DNA from: Liolophura sinensis | Taxonomy: Eukaryota > Mollusca > Polyplacophora > Chitonida > Chitonidae | DNA: 64,000 nt | NCBI RefSeq assembly: GCF_032854445.1 | Contig: NC_088295.1 | Location: forward strand, 36,548,510 to 36,612,509 | Direction: 5' to 3' | Shown here: positions 12,440 to 24,040 of the stretch, piece by piece | How positions within the stretch are numbered: the first letter of the stretch is position 1 | Layout of the letters: the number at the start of each line of letters is the position of its first letter | The notes under the pieces: model-generated | Told to the model about the DNA's origin: nothing | The model's input: the letters and a program-made list of their open reading frames with translations, nothing else | The model's database searches: none | Translations under genes and position numbers: made by a program

Positions 12440-14310
12440 AATCAATTTTCCCTACGTTTTTGTGTATATACCGTAATTTGGTGGTACACGGCTGTACGAC
12501 TGCAAAAAGTATGACTGACCTCAAAGAAGAAGTTAATTAGCTGATGCTTAAAGACACCCATCAGCGCCTTGACTTCCCCAACAGGCACCGGTTGCTGATC
12601 ATGATACTGGCAAAAAAAAAACATCAGGAGATTTGCATACTTCTGTCTTTTAAAGAAACATTTAATGAAAGAATCCAATTTTGATCCATTCAATTTTTTC
12701 CACGTTTTCCCCTAAAGGGGAACAAAGCATTAGAGCCACACACGGATTTGAACTCTGGATTTATTACCATAGTTTCACCTGAATGCGTCCAGTACAGCCT
12801 TAACTAAATCTTCCCTATCTTAGCTGTGACAGATTCAAACAGCCACCTTCATGTCATGTCCGGCATTTACCCTCAACACCAACACGCAACTCACCCCACC
12901 AACGTAATTATACCAAGAAATGGATTACCAAACGTTTTGACTTCAACATTTGAGTTTAGTTTTTATCTTATGTTACCTGTTTTGCTTAAAGGACTACCGT
13001 GACACCTGGATTCGATCTCTTATTTCCTCAGATTCACCTGTATGCGTTCAAAAGTCTCCCAAATCTTATATGTTTGATTCATTTGTGTGTCACTCTCTAT
13101 GAAAATGAGGGTCTGTGAAGCTGTGCAAGGTTTCGAGATGTTTACCGCAAACGGGAAATTGTAGGGGCTTTCTCCGTCTAAGTGATGGTATTTAGACCTC
13201 TGCTCCTTCGTGTCAGCCAAACGTGCACAAGGTGCAATCCATGGATTACGTTGGAGATCCGGATAAAATCTATCCAAGCTGGCCCGGAGGCTGTCTGTTA
13301 ATCGACCTTCGCCGGCTGGGGGTGTTTAAATGTTGTAATAGCCGGGATTAACTTGTCTTGGGGAATTGCCAAAGACCACGGTTTACCAAGAGCCGATGTC
13401 AGGGATCAACTAGAACTTTTCGTATAAAAACGGCCTGGGAAAATGCTGTAGCCTACCACTACCCTGGATCAGTTTATTTGAATAGTATTTTGCTAGACCT
13501 GCCCTTGCACCGTTTCCATGATTTATTTTAGTAGCACTGGATAGATCCACCAAAATAAAAACGAATTTAACTGTCTAACTGTCAGCATTTTGTTTCTGAC
13601 ATCGTTGAAGTAGAATGTGTATGTGTGAGTTGCAAACAGTGTCACATCAAAGCTAGCCGTACCATTCCACACAAGACATTTCTATTTGACTGTCTGCTTA
13701 GTTCCACTAATGACCTCCAGGTGACGTGTAGATATTTAGCTGTGCTTTTCTAACCTTTTTGCACCGGAAAAACTCACTGAGGACAAATCAATCACATTAG
13801 CCATCGCTTTGCAATATAAAAAGGCCAATCTTGTACCAAACAGTTCAAAATACATACTAACAGCTTATTTATTTTTACTTGAATATTATTTTGATAGACC
13901 TGCCCTTGCACATGATTTATATTACCAGCAACGGATAGTTCCACCCAATAAACACTTTTGAATTTAACTGTCTAACTGTCAGTATTTTGTCTCTGACATC
14001 GTTGGAGTAGAATGTGTAGGTGTGAGTGGCACACGATGTCCCATCAAAGCTAGCTAGACGTTAGGCCGTACCATGTCCTTCGTGAAAGTTCTCACAGGAC
14101 ATTTCTATTTGACTATCTGCTTAGCCTCAATAATGACTTCCAGGTGACACGTCGATATTCACCTGTCCTTTTCTTAACATCTTTGCACCGGAGAAGCTCC
14201 CTGAGCTTAAGTCAGTTCAAGAGTTTTCTGTCCTAGGGAGCGGAAATTCTTCTGCCTAGAGTGCTGCTATTCGATTTATTCTAGACGGATGACAGGCTTT
14301 GATCCCTGCG
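12440..14310. repeat. Triplicated block, copy 1, part b
   Basis: This large segment matches 17690-18640 plus 19640-20100 (copy 2) and 23270-23830 (copy 3). The best-preserved stretch is 13100-13480 against 23430-23770, with GTCTAAGTGATGGTATTTAG, CAAACGTGCACAAGG and GGGATTAACTTGTCTTGGGG in common. Within copy 1, 13665-13880 and 14090-14215 are themselves related, sharing GACATTTCTATTTGACT and TTTGCACCGGA, so an older internal duplication preceded the triplication. The frames on both strands are not consistently preserved between copies. I see no recognisable protein. Confidence 0.75.
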
Positions 14311-15214
14311 AAAAAACTAAAGTGGAAATATCCACCATAACAACGCTGTGCAAAACTAACGGGTATCCGTTACATGCAACCATTGCATAGCATATAATAA
14401 GTCTACCTGAATCACAAACAGAATCTTATCACAACCGAACCATTGTCATCTTCATTTCTCCAGTGGAAAGAGTGCATATTTACGGATCATTCATAAATGA
14501 AGAGTTGCTTTTAAAATGTAAATATTCTTGAACTGAGACTTGCTAAGTACCATATGAAGGGCTGTAGAGTTTGATCAGCTATTTCTACTTGTGACGTCAC
14601 ACGATCCTTATCACGCTCTGCACGTGGGTATGACTGTGTTCGGCCCACAGGCAAAACGCGCTTAAAAAAACTTTTATGCTTCATATTCGTATTATTTTTG
14701 CATTCATTGTACGAATATGTGTAGTTACATCCGTTATATTTTAAGCTATTATCACTGTCTTTTTCACTTTAACGCCTTTGAATGTTTTAAGTTATCTTTA
14801 CTGGCTTTTTTCACCTTTGAATGAGTCATTTGCAGAAGTTACCTTTATGGCCTCAACCGAACTTGTGGAGGAGAAGAGATTGACTTCAAATCACCATTGA
14901 GTGAATGGAAACTGACCATATTTACCATAAGGTTTTTGAAAGTCTTAGAATGGAAAGCTTTTTACGTAGTTTGGTCGGGAATTTTTGTCAAGTGCTTATA
15001 CTCCACGCTCCTGTTTTTTCCCATCGCGAAACGTTAGAAACGGTTATCCGTATATTTGAAACCACGCCGAAAAGGCTAGATGAATGCAACTACTGAAAAC
15101 AGTCTGCAAGAAATTCTTGGAAGTCATTCTGGAATCTCAGACACCCAGACAAGATACACCTCGTAAAAGAGTGTGCCCCTTGAACCAATGGACTGTACTT
15201 AATATAGTTCAGTG
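14311..15214. other. Non-coding stretch, nothing recognised
   Basis: Between triplicated blocks. A palindromic CRE-type TGACGTCA occurs at 14592-14599 in otherwise featureless sequence. No gene is supported. Confidence 0.5.
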
Positions 15215-15700
15215 AGTGGCGGACTTTTTTACTTCTGCAACAGTCATCCGCTTTTTTCCATATGCCATTCACACGGTTAACATATCGTGCTGTTGGTTTA
15301 TTTTGTTTTAATTGACGAAACGATATTTGCCTTTTTCTCACACTGTGTATATAGCGACGTAAATGCGATTGTTTTTTCTCAAGGGAGTTTTCTAACAGAC
15401 AAATTTGAAAAAAGCAAACAAAAAATCGATATTCCTTCCTTTTCCCCATTATGCGCATTGACCAGGAATTTAAACAGATGTAGTGTAGAGAGATCCACGT
15501 GGAACGGTATACCAACGATTTTTCGCCCAATCTTTATTTTATGATTGATCACTTTACAAATTATGACTATCAAATTTCTTCTGAGCAGGACTCATGAACC
15601 AATTGTTCAGTCACAAGAACAATTTTATCGTGTGCTCACAGGGAAACACGAAAAGCATGGTGTTGACAATAAACTATTTCTTGTCCTCCGGACTAACTGC
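15215..15700. repeat. Triplicated block, copy 2, part a
   Basis: Second copy of the segment described at 11325-11716, sharing GAAACGATATTTGCC, CTCAAGGGAGTTTT and AAAAAATCGATATTCCTTCC. It continues into an AACAATTTTATCGTGT and TGGTGTTGACA tail that is also present in copy 3 near 22300. The 146-codon minus-strand open frame lying over it is not conserved in the other copies. Confidence 0.75.
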
Positions 15701-15716
15701 GACTAACCGTTATTTC

Positions 15717-15860
15717 GAATGAATGAATGAATGAATGAATGAATGCTTGGGGTTTACTCGTCCTACTCAACAATGTATAAGTCATGTGACGACGAAGAGT
15801 CATTAGGTGTGTGTTCATATACTGCGTCTTTATGTGCATAGTAGGGCGAGTCCATGCCGC
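15717..15860 (+). repeat. (GAAT)n-started element, diverged relative of the GTGAGTGAGT repeat
   Basis: A GAATGAATGAATGAATGAAT run leads into GGTTTACTCGTCCTACTCAA, then GTCATGTGACGACGAAGAGTC, in the same order as the elements at 4081 and 53591. The right end is uncertain. Confidence 0.6.
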
Positions 15861-17339
15861 CAAAGGGCTGCCGTCACTGAATTATCATGCACACGACACC
15901 AGACATGACACCCCACCCAGTCACATTACAGTGAGGCCTGTCCTGTTTAAAGCCTTTGGTATGACCCGAACAGGGTTAGGCCACGGAAGCGGACACTGAA
16001 ACGATATGACAATCATTTACATGTAAAGTTTATGTTACGAAGCAGTAATAACCAGCATAATTATATGGCCTGGTCTTGCCTTAAGCCTAGAATATATCTA
16101 TAAAAAAACAATTAAAATATCGGAGCATGGGTTTTAGGCTTTCTATCTACAGTCACAACGTTTTACTCCCTATCGTGCCTACCAGCCTCTGTTATACAGT
16201 TTCACCCAACCAGGACAAAGCTCACAAAATTAACTCATAAAAAAGTAGGAGCAAGACATCATTAAGAGACAGGCTTGCTATATATTTATTTAATTGATTG
16301 GTTCATAACTGTGAGTTCAAGAATTGTTCAAAAAGTTGCATTTGTGGTGCACTGATTTTTCCTACTCTACACTGTCGAAAATGCAAGAAAAGACATTTCA
16401 CTGACTGACTGACAGTTATCACTAGCTCACAATACAGTTACCACCGTGAAGCTATATATATGGTCAGAAGACCATTAACTAGAAGTATGAAACTTTCCTA
16501 TGGCAAGTCTACACGGCAATTTACGCTATTCTTTGATCTCTGACACATTATGTGATGTATCTGCGCATCCAAGTATTTTTCTCTCTCTCAACTGCGCAAA
16601 ACACGTTTGAGAAACGGCAGATGAATGATGAGTTCCAAATGCGGATGTGCTGAAATAGACATAAAAAATTACGACAGTGAAAGTTTTGTGAAAGGACAAG
16701 AATGTTTTTAATAGTACTTGTTTTATAGTTGCTGGAAATATAAAACTAATCAATGGGATCTTAACTGCACAGCAATAATGATCAGCGAAATCGTAGTTTA
16801 TAAATACGGAGTTTCGGTTTAAAGGTGTGGCCAGTTCTAGTGGCAGCCATTGGCAATTTGATTTCCCATGATTCAGTTCACAATTTCTACCCAAGAGGTA
16901 GACATTTTTCTCCACTAGGTGGCGCGAGCTTCTAAAGGTGACGTAACATGTGTATTGTGCCGTGGAGATCAGCTATAGGGAAGTTGCATACTTCTAGGTA
17001 ATGGACTTCTGATATTATATATGTTCAGTGTGTTGTAAAATAATACATTTCAGAAACGAATCTAAATGAGATTATGAAAAATGCCTGTTTACGAAGTAAT
17101 AAAACTTGTGAATGCTTTAGGGTAGCAGTTTTATTTCTAGTATTGTAATTACTATGACTGTACATCGGTTATTTGCCCGTTTTAATAAGCGGATAAATTG
17201 TAGAAATATATTAGGTAGCTACGGTTTTAAGACAGTCAATTTTCACTAGACCGTCAATTTTCAAAAGGCTCTGTGTATATACTGTACTACACGAATACGA
17301 CTTTGATGGTCAGATCACTCTGAAACACTGGCGAAAGTA
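15861..17339. other. Mostly unassigned stretch between blocks
   Basis: A short piece at about 16140-16260 (GTTATACAGTTTCAC and surroundings) matches 22620-22720, so the triplicated unit extends through here with poor conservation. A 129-codon minus-strand frame at 16526-16915 is unrecognised. A CTCF-like site at 16912-16925 is listed separately. Confidence 0.45.
16912..16925 (+). promoter_or_regulatory. Sequence match to the CTCF core motif
   Basis: CCACTAGGTGGCGC matches the bilaterian CTCF core consensus CCASYAGRKGGCRS at every position. This is motif matching only; binding cannot be judged from sequence. Confidence 0.35.
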
Positions 17340-18640
17340 GCATTGACCGTTGTCATAGCATTTAGACCTCCTGTAACGTCTTGTCTTCGCCATTCAGGTA
17401 ACGCGTTCTGTTTTGTTTTTTCTCCCAGGCAGCAGAACAGACATCATCATCGGCAAATTATTTTTCCTGCACCCTTCCCGGTGATTTGAAGTGTTATCCC
17501 TTAGAGAATCTTTCAGAGTAAGACGGTGAAGTTAATCTCAAACAGACCGGTACAATTGAGGAAGTTGTATTCGAGAACACTTCTCATAATATCATTCTTG
17601 ATGGTTGAAATGATGGTCAAATACTTGACATATAGAATTTACAAAAGGTGAAGTGATTGTCGCTTGAGTTTTGTGTTTTGTGGCACAGCTCTCTGTCTGA
17701 CAGAAGTGTCCTCTGTCCTCTGATTGTTTACGGCATCATCAGAAAGCCTTCACAACAAGCTGTGTCTGTGACTACAAGGACGGGAACGCATTTGGTGCAT
17801 CTGTTTGATTTTCTTTGACAATTTCTGTGCGGGGGAACTGATGATTTACAGACAACCACATACACCAGTTCCTGATCATGACACTGGCCAAAGAAGATCA
17901 GAAGAAGGCATAAGTGCACTGGAGTGGATCTGAGTTTGTCGTTGTTGTTAAAATGAAGGGTGCTTCACACTAAGTCAGTCGCATTCGTTATGGTTCTCTT
18001 CAAAAGCAGAACATTTAATGAACGCTTCATCCTTTGATTCATTGAATTTTTTTCTGCTTGGTAATTTTATCTTTTTTATGTGTTTGGTAATTTTGTCTTA
18101 TTTCATCTGCTTGGTCTTTTTGTCTTATTTTAGCTGCTTTTCCCTGAAGGAAGACAAAGTGACAAACGGATGTAAACCCTAGATTTATTCACACCGTTTC
18201 ACCTACGCTGACTGCGTTCACCTCTGCTCTGATTAAATCTTCCGTATCTTAACTGTGACAGATTTGTATGTGACCTTCTGTGGAAATGAGAGTCTGTTTT
18301 ACACTTTCTGAAGCTCTGCAAGGTTTTTGTCAAGATGTTGGCCGAAGAGGGAGAGTGATATCTCTGTCTAAGTGAAGGTGTTTAGACTTTTGGTCCTTCG
18401 TGCCAAACAGACGTGCACAATGTGCAATCCATAGATTAAATCTGATGAAATCTAGATAAAATCCATCAAAGCTGACCCGGAGGCTGTCTGTTAATCAAAC
18501 TTCACCGGCTGGTGATGTTTAAACGTTGTAATAACCGTGCTTAACTTCTTATGGGGAATTGCCAAAGACCACGGTTTACCAAGAGCCGATGTCAGGGTTC
18601 CACTTCTGGATAAATGTCATACACACTCTCCTGTATCAGT
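17340..18640. repeat. Triplicated block, copy 2, part b
   Basis: It aligns with 22950-23830 and 12440-13480. Shared landmarks include AATATCATTCTTGATGGTTG (diverged at 23070), CCTGATCATGACACTGG, GGGGAATTGCCAAAGACCAC and CGGTTTACCAAGAGCCGATG. It is more diverged than copies 1 and 3, and the start codon of the short frame seen there is lost here (ATAGATTA at about 18430). Confidence 0.7.
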
Positions 18641-19639
18641 TTACATGTATATTATTTCGCCTGTTGACCATTTCCATGACTGATTTCTGAACAAACGGAT
18701 AGATCCACCCACATGTTTTGGATTTAACTTGTTGTGTCAATATATCCTCCTGGCATCGCTTGAATAGAATGTCCACGTGTGACTTGTACCACCTGAGTGC
18801 GCCTTCCAGTGGTGTAAGGTGGAGCAGGATTCGAACAGTATCCAACAGAACTATCCGGGAAGACCGTACAACTTTCTCCTTTTGGACGACTTTTTAAACG
18901 ACGTTTGTTGCGACGACGCTCATTGGCCTAAGCGATAATAAGAATGTGATATATGATGGACCCATTCGTTTCGGATCAATATGAAAAAATTATTTTGTAA
19001 GAGTTTAGTTCTTTACCTGCATTTCAAATGCAATGTTGCCATTGTGAGAAAAGGCAGAGTGGCGTCATCAGTTCTTTTAGCCAGAAATATGAACAGCAAA
19101 ACAGCACTAAAGTGAACTGGTGGGACTAATTTGTGGCATTCTGATTACGAACATTTTGGATATGTCGAGGCCTAGTTATGTCAATGTGACAGAGTTTTGT
19201 GCATTATCTACTCTCAGACATCCCCAGAATATATGTAAATTGTTCAGATTTACTTTCCCGCATAGCTAATCATAGACCTTGTCACTGTCCATAGGTTTGC
19301 ACACCCAGTGTATGCTCATGAAATAAACTACACAGAGTACAGCCAAATGGACTCCCGCTGGCTAAAAGCTGCAATGCTGTTGCACTAAAACTTCATGTAA
19401 CACCGTCAAGGAAGATGAAGAATACTACCTATTATATTCCACTTCGCGTATAATGCGGCTCAGCGGGCACGAAAGAGCATTCATTGACGCTAATTGTGAT
19501 GAAACGTTCTTTTTATTATTATTTATTTGAATTGACACCGCGCGATTCTTGAAGAAGAATCGATATTTGTTACATTACTGCAAACAAGTATTAGAAATAA
19601 CTCGTAACACATAATTCCTTTTTTAAAACTCAACTGTTG
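18641..19639. other. Unassigned stretch
   Basis: No gene or repeat is recognised. The 69-codon minus-strand frame at 18636-18845 overlaps the edge of the duplicated block and has no known motif. Confidence 0.45.
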
Positions 19640-20100
19640 CTCGTCGTTTTTCCACTACATATCACCCTTGAAACTACTCACAGGACATTTCTGTCTGACT
19701 GTCTGCTTAGTTCCTATAATAAACTTCAGGTGACGCGTCGGTATTTAGCCGTCCCTTTCTTTACATCTCTGCACCGGAAAAACTCCCTGAGGACAAATCA
19801 ATCACATCAGCATCGCTTTGTATTCAATGTTTAAAACAAAGGCAAATCTGATAGCATCCGGTTCAAAATACACACCAACAGCTCATTGATTTTTACGAAA
19901 CATTTATGGACAACATTTTTTCTGACGTGCATAGAATTGCCTGGCCCTTTGAGATAAACGTCATTGGATACTTCAAACACTGTTTTTTCACAAGCCCTCT
20001 TATTTACATTTTGCTTCTTAGCTGTTGAACGGAATTCAGTGGCTTTCCGCTGAAGTTTCTGGGTGATTTCTAAAAAGTATGTTTGTCTCACAGACCGTTT
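19640..20100. repeat. Triplicated block, copy 2, part c
   Basis: It matches 13665-13880 with GACTGTCTGCTTAGTTCC, CTGCACCGGAAAAACTCCCT and GAGGACAAATCAATCACAT. This confirms that the duplicated unit runs over several kb in the same orientation. Confidence 0.75.
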
Positions 20101-22019
20101 GACGTAATTCTTTCCATTCCCTCGAATTCTTTTTTAAGCCGAACTGCATAAAAAACATTTAACTTATACGACGGCGGCCAGCAATATATTGAGAGCCCGG
20201 CAGGCCTCCCCACATATGAGATGAATCCAGATAGAATGAGCTGAACTAACAGTTCCTATTTTCTTACTATTTATGCAGTAAATTTGTCAACTTCGACCTC
20301 AAAAATATACATCCTCTAACTTTTACGTGATACAATGCCATACCACCACACGCAGCTAGCGCTTTTCCCTACAACATATCAAAAAATCCAGCTAGCATGA
20401 CTACCATGTTTTTTATCTGTGGTTGTAGGAAGTGAAGTCACAGCATTTTGTTACCGTGGTAACCTCGTGTAGGAAGTAACACTGGCAAAAAAGTTTTCAG
20501 CTCGACGTGTATTCGACATTAGAAAAATTTAAATTCGATTGCATCCGGCTCAAAATACAACCAATAGCGCGTCGATTTTAACCGTGAGATGTGTGCACAG
20601 AATTCTTCTGACGGCTTTGAAATTTCCTGAATATTGTGGGTAATGGTGACTGGACTTGCGTAATCTTTCCTTTACATTGGTTTACATTTTCCTTATTGCC
20701 TTTTCGTAGAAATTTGCTTGCATTGAAATATCTGGTGTGTATTTCTGAGATCTATGGGCGGCTTAAAATATTGTCTGTTTTTAAACCCATTGTTTTAAGC
20801 TATTGTTTTTATTTCTTTGAATTTTCTACATAAATATTTTGAAAACCTTTGGGGAAATTTACTCCCTGGTAAAGGAATAAAGTGTTGGAATAGTCGAACA
20901 CGAGAATTAAAATGTCGGATCAATATAAGATGAACGACTTTCTATCCCTGGACCGACGGGGGCGCAAGCCTGACTACACAGTCACGTTTTTTATTTGTGT
21001 ATAGTGGCGTGGTTTGCTCATATCCTTTTAAAATGTGGAATTATTGACGATTGTATAGCTCTCACACGTTTTGCCCTCCCCCACAAACCAACTTTCACTC
21101 TGTTTCAAATATTTTGCCGGAGGGTGCATTAGATTCGAGCTAAATTCAATTCCCTGGTTTTCTGTCCTGGACAGCGGAAAATAATCAGACAAAAGTGCTG
21201 CTATTGAATTTATTCAAGTCGACTGACACGCTTTGATCCCGGCGCAAAAACTGAAATGGAAATATCTACAATGATATGGCACTTAAAAAAATACGTTTGT
21301 TGCATTACATATTACGAGAATATCGTGACAGTATGTGATCCGCGATGATGTATCAACTAGATCACCTGCACCGACAAAATGTAGTTCATCTAAAAATGAG
21401 CACAATTTCTTCATCACAAATATGATTATGTTCTTTAATTTTTTATTTCATTAGTTTCAATTGTAAACTATTTAAAATAAATTAATATAGTGAACATTCA
21501 CGGGTTCAGGCTATCACACGGCTGTCACTTCACGAAACGCTGTCACGGATCCCCTCACGCACTGTGGTCACATGAGAAAGACGTGAGATATGTAAACAAA
21601 GTTTCCACGTGTGGTATGGTTTAAAATCACATCTTGTTTGAAAGGAACGTCTACATAATCATGACTGGACTGGAAGCTTGGTTCTACAACAGTGATGCAA
21701 AGTCTGTATTTAGTGAAAATATTATTCTCGTGTGGCCGTGTTACCACTGATCGTGTGCTTCGGTGTCTCAAGTAGAATTTTGCAAAACCAGCAGTGAACA
21801 TTGATCATAGCGTACCGAAGGAAATTAATGATGAAACCATTAGCGTTTCTATGTTTAGGTTATTTAGGGGGCAAAAGTTGAGGATTTTCAGCAAGAAGGT
21901 CAGTCATATTTTAACTCAACTTTAATAAATACCGTGACGTCGCGGTGTAAAACAATCACATTTCTAACATGACGTCCTAATGGCTTTTTTTTATTATTAT
22001 TAAAACGATGGAACAATAT
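20101..22019. other. Unassigned stretch
   Basis: I see no supported gene. Around 21180-21260 the text GACTGACACGCTTTGATCCC resembles 14280-14310 (GATGACAGGCTTTGATCCCT), so fragments of the triplicated unit continue into this interval. Confidence 0.45.
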
Positions 22020-22345
22020 TAACCATTTTTCTCACACTGAATACAAAGCGACGGAAATGCGATCGATTTGTCTCAAGGGGGTTTTCTAACAGACAAATTC
22101 CTTCCTTTTGTTATTATTAGGATTGAACAGGACGTTAAACAAAGAAGAAGTGCCTGGAAAGTTCCACTTGGGACTTTATAACAACGGCTTTTCGGCGATG
22201 TTTTCTTTTATAGCCGATTATTTCACAGATTATTAATATCAAACGTCTTCTGAGCATGGCTCAGAAGTTACAGGAACCATTTAGTTACAGGAACAATTTT
22301 ATCATGTCTTCACTGAGAACAATGAAATGCATGGTGTTGACAAAA
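22020..22345. repeat. Triplicated block, copy 3, part a
   Basis: Third copy of the 11325 and 15215 segment, with CACACTGAATACAAAGCGAC and GTCTCAAGGGGGTTTTCTAA. A short deletion removes the AAAAATCGATATTCC portion. The end AACAATTTTATCATGTCTTC matches copy 2 near 15620. Confidence 0.75.
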
Positions 22346-22949
22346 AGTTTTTTTCTCATGACTAACTTTAAACTTTAAAAATGTTTAACTAGCATTAATG
22401 GCATTAATACTTTACCTATCTACTGCAATCGAGATGACAATTAATGGTCTATGTAAACTATAAGTAATGGAAAGCAGTAGCAAATAGCACATATAGACTG
22501 ATCATAATTTATTTCAGGAATACGTCTAATAAAATTTGTAATAGGGTTAGGCCGAGTAATTTTTATCAACACCAACTTACAGATCAGAGCATGATTTTAG
22601 GGGTTTTTGGCTACAATTATAACATTTCATTGTCCTTCCTACCTGGCCCGTCTACCTGTGTTATACAGTTTCACGACAAAAGCTTACCAAAAAAAAACCT
22701 CATAAAAACGACGATCAACACTGTTCATGGGAGAAGCACTGACCATGATTTGTCATCGACAAGGGCAGATAGTAGTTCGAATAGAATTTACACATGCGAA
22801 GGATGGGTCATACGGTAGACACAAAGGTTCACATGACGACCACCGTTTACAATGCTTTAACATGCCACAGGACCCGAGCGTATCACACGTACTCGAGGCA
22901 GTTTTCTGATTTATATCTTTGTGATTATCAACAATATATTCTCTTCCTT

Positions 22950-23830
22950 ATTTAGATATGTTCGGTGTTGACTTGTTTTCTACCAGGCACCAATGTAGGC
23001 ACCTTGACGCACTGTCCAACAGACGGGTAAAATTGGCGGAGCTGCATTCGATAACACTTGTCACAATATCATTCTAGATAGTTGAAATGATGGCCAAATG
23101 CTCGGTATAAAGAATATGAAAAGATAAAGTATATGTCGCTTGTGTTTGTGCCTGCTGTCATTGCCCTCAGTCTGACAAAAGTGATGTTTGTTCTCTGACG
23201 TCCCAAAAATCCTCCAAAACAAGCTTTGGCCCCAACAAAGTGGGGTCCCAACATTTCCCGCACTCACAATTTCCGAATCTGTTTACAAAGCTCTGACTTC
23301 AGACAATCACTGACACCAGGTACAGACATCAGAAGATCCGAAAAAGGCATGAGAACGGTGAAGTGTATCCGAGTCTGTCGCTGTTGTATCAATGGAGGGT
23401 GCCTGACAATGATGTTCTTGAAAAGTGGAAATGAGGGTCTGTGAAGCTGTGCATGGTTTTGTCGAGATACTTACCGCAGACGGGGAATTGTAGGGGCTAT
23501 CTCCGTCTAAGTGATGGTATTTAGACCTCTGCTCCTTCGTGTTAGCCAAACGTGCACAAGGTGCAATCCATGGATTACGTTGGAGATCCGGATAAAATCC
23601 ATCCAAGCCGGCCCGGAGGCTGTCTGTTAATCGACCTTCGCCGGCTGGGGATGTCTAAATGTTGTAATAGCCGGGATTAACTTGTCTTGGGGAATTGTCA
23701 AAGACCAGAGTTTACCAAGAGCCGATCTTATGTTTCCACTGGAGCCTTTTCCTAGGACGGCCATGGTAAAATGCTATACATTATCCTAGATCAGTTTACC
23801 TTGTTTACTATTCTGATAGACCTGACCTCA
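22950..23830. repeat. Triplicated block, copy 3, part b
   Basis: The stretch 23430-23770 is the closest match to copy 1 (13100-13450). A plus-strand frame starting at the ATG at 23570 (MDYVGDPDKI...) stays open for 36 codons in both copies and ends at the same GGGATTAA. Substitutions change amino acids freely (for example IHPSRP against IYPSWP), which argues against selection on a protein. Confidence 0.7.
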
Positions 23831-23984
23831 GATACCTAAATCGCTAGCTCACTGTAACCGTCAGACTCTTGAATCAAAACCAGCACTCACTTTTTCGATA
23901 GTGGCGTTACCTCAAAAGGTGTGTCAGGTACCTGGTGAAGGTCAATGATTTACTTCGTGCACACCAGTTTCTCACTCCAAAATA

Positions 23985-24040
23985 CCTCGTCATATAAAAG
24001 AAAATTCTTAAGCACAGCATGAAACACTAATCAATCAATC
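23985..24040 (+). mobile_element. Diverged SINE tail fragment
   Basis: CGTCATATAAAAGAAAATTC, then TTAAGCACAGCATGAAACAC and TAATCAATCAATC, correspond to the 3' end of the main SINE with many substitutions. Confidence 0.5.

Noticed and set aside
13224-13355. 36-codon plus-strand frame MDYVGDPDKI..., shared with 23570
   Set aside because: Open in two copies, but substitutions are mostly amino-acid changing and the third copy has lost the ATG.
15090-15530. 146-codon minus-strand open frame
   Set aside because: It lies inside the triplicated block, and the matching parts of the other two copies do not keep the frame. No domain is recognisable.
16526-16915. 129-codon minus-strand open frame
   Set aside because: No known motif, no supporting splice or promoter signals, and no conserved copy. 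A chance frame is the simplest explanation.
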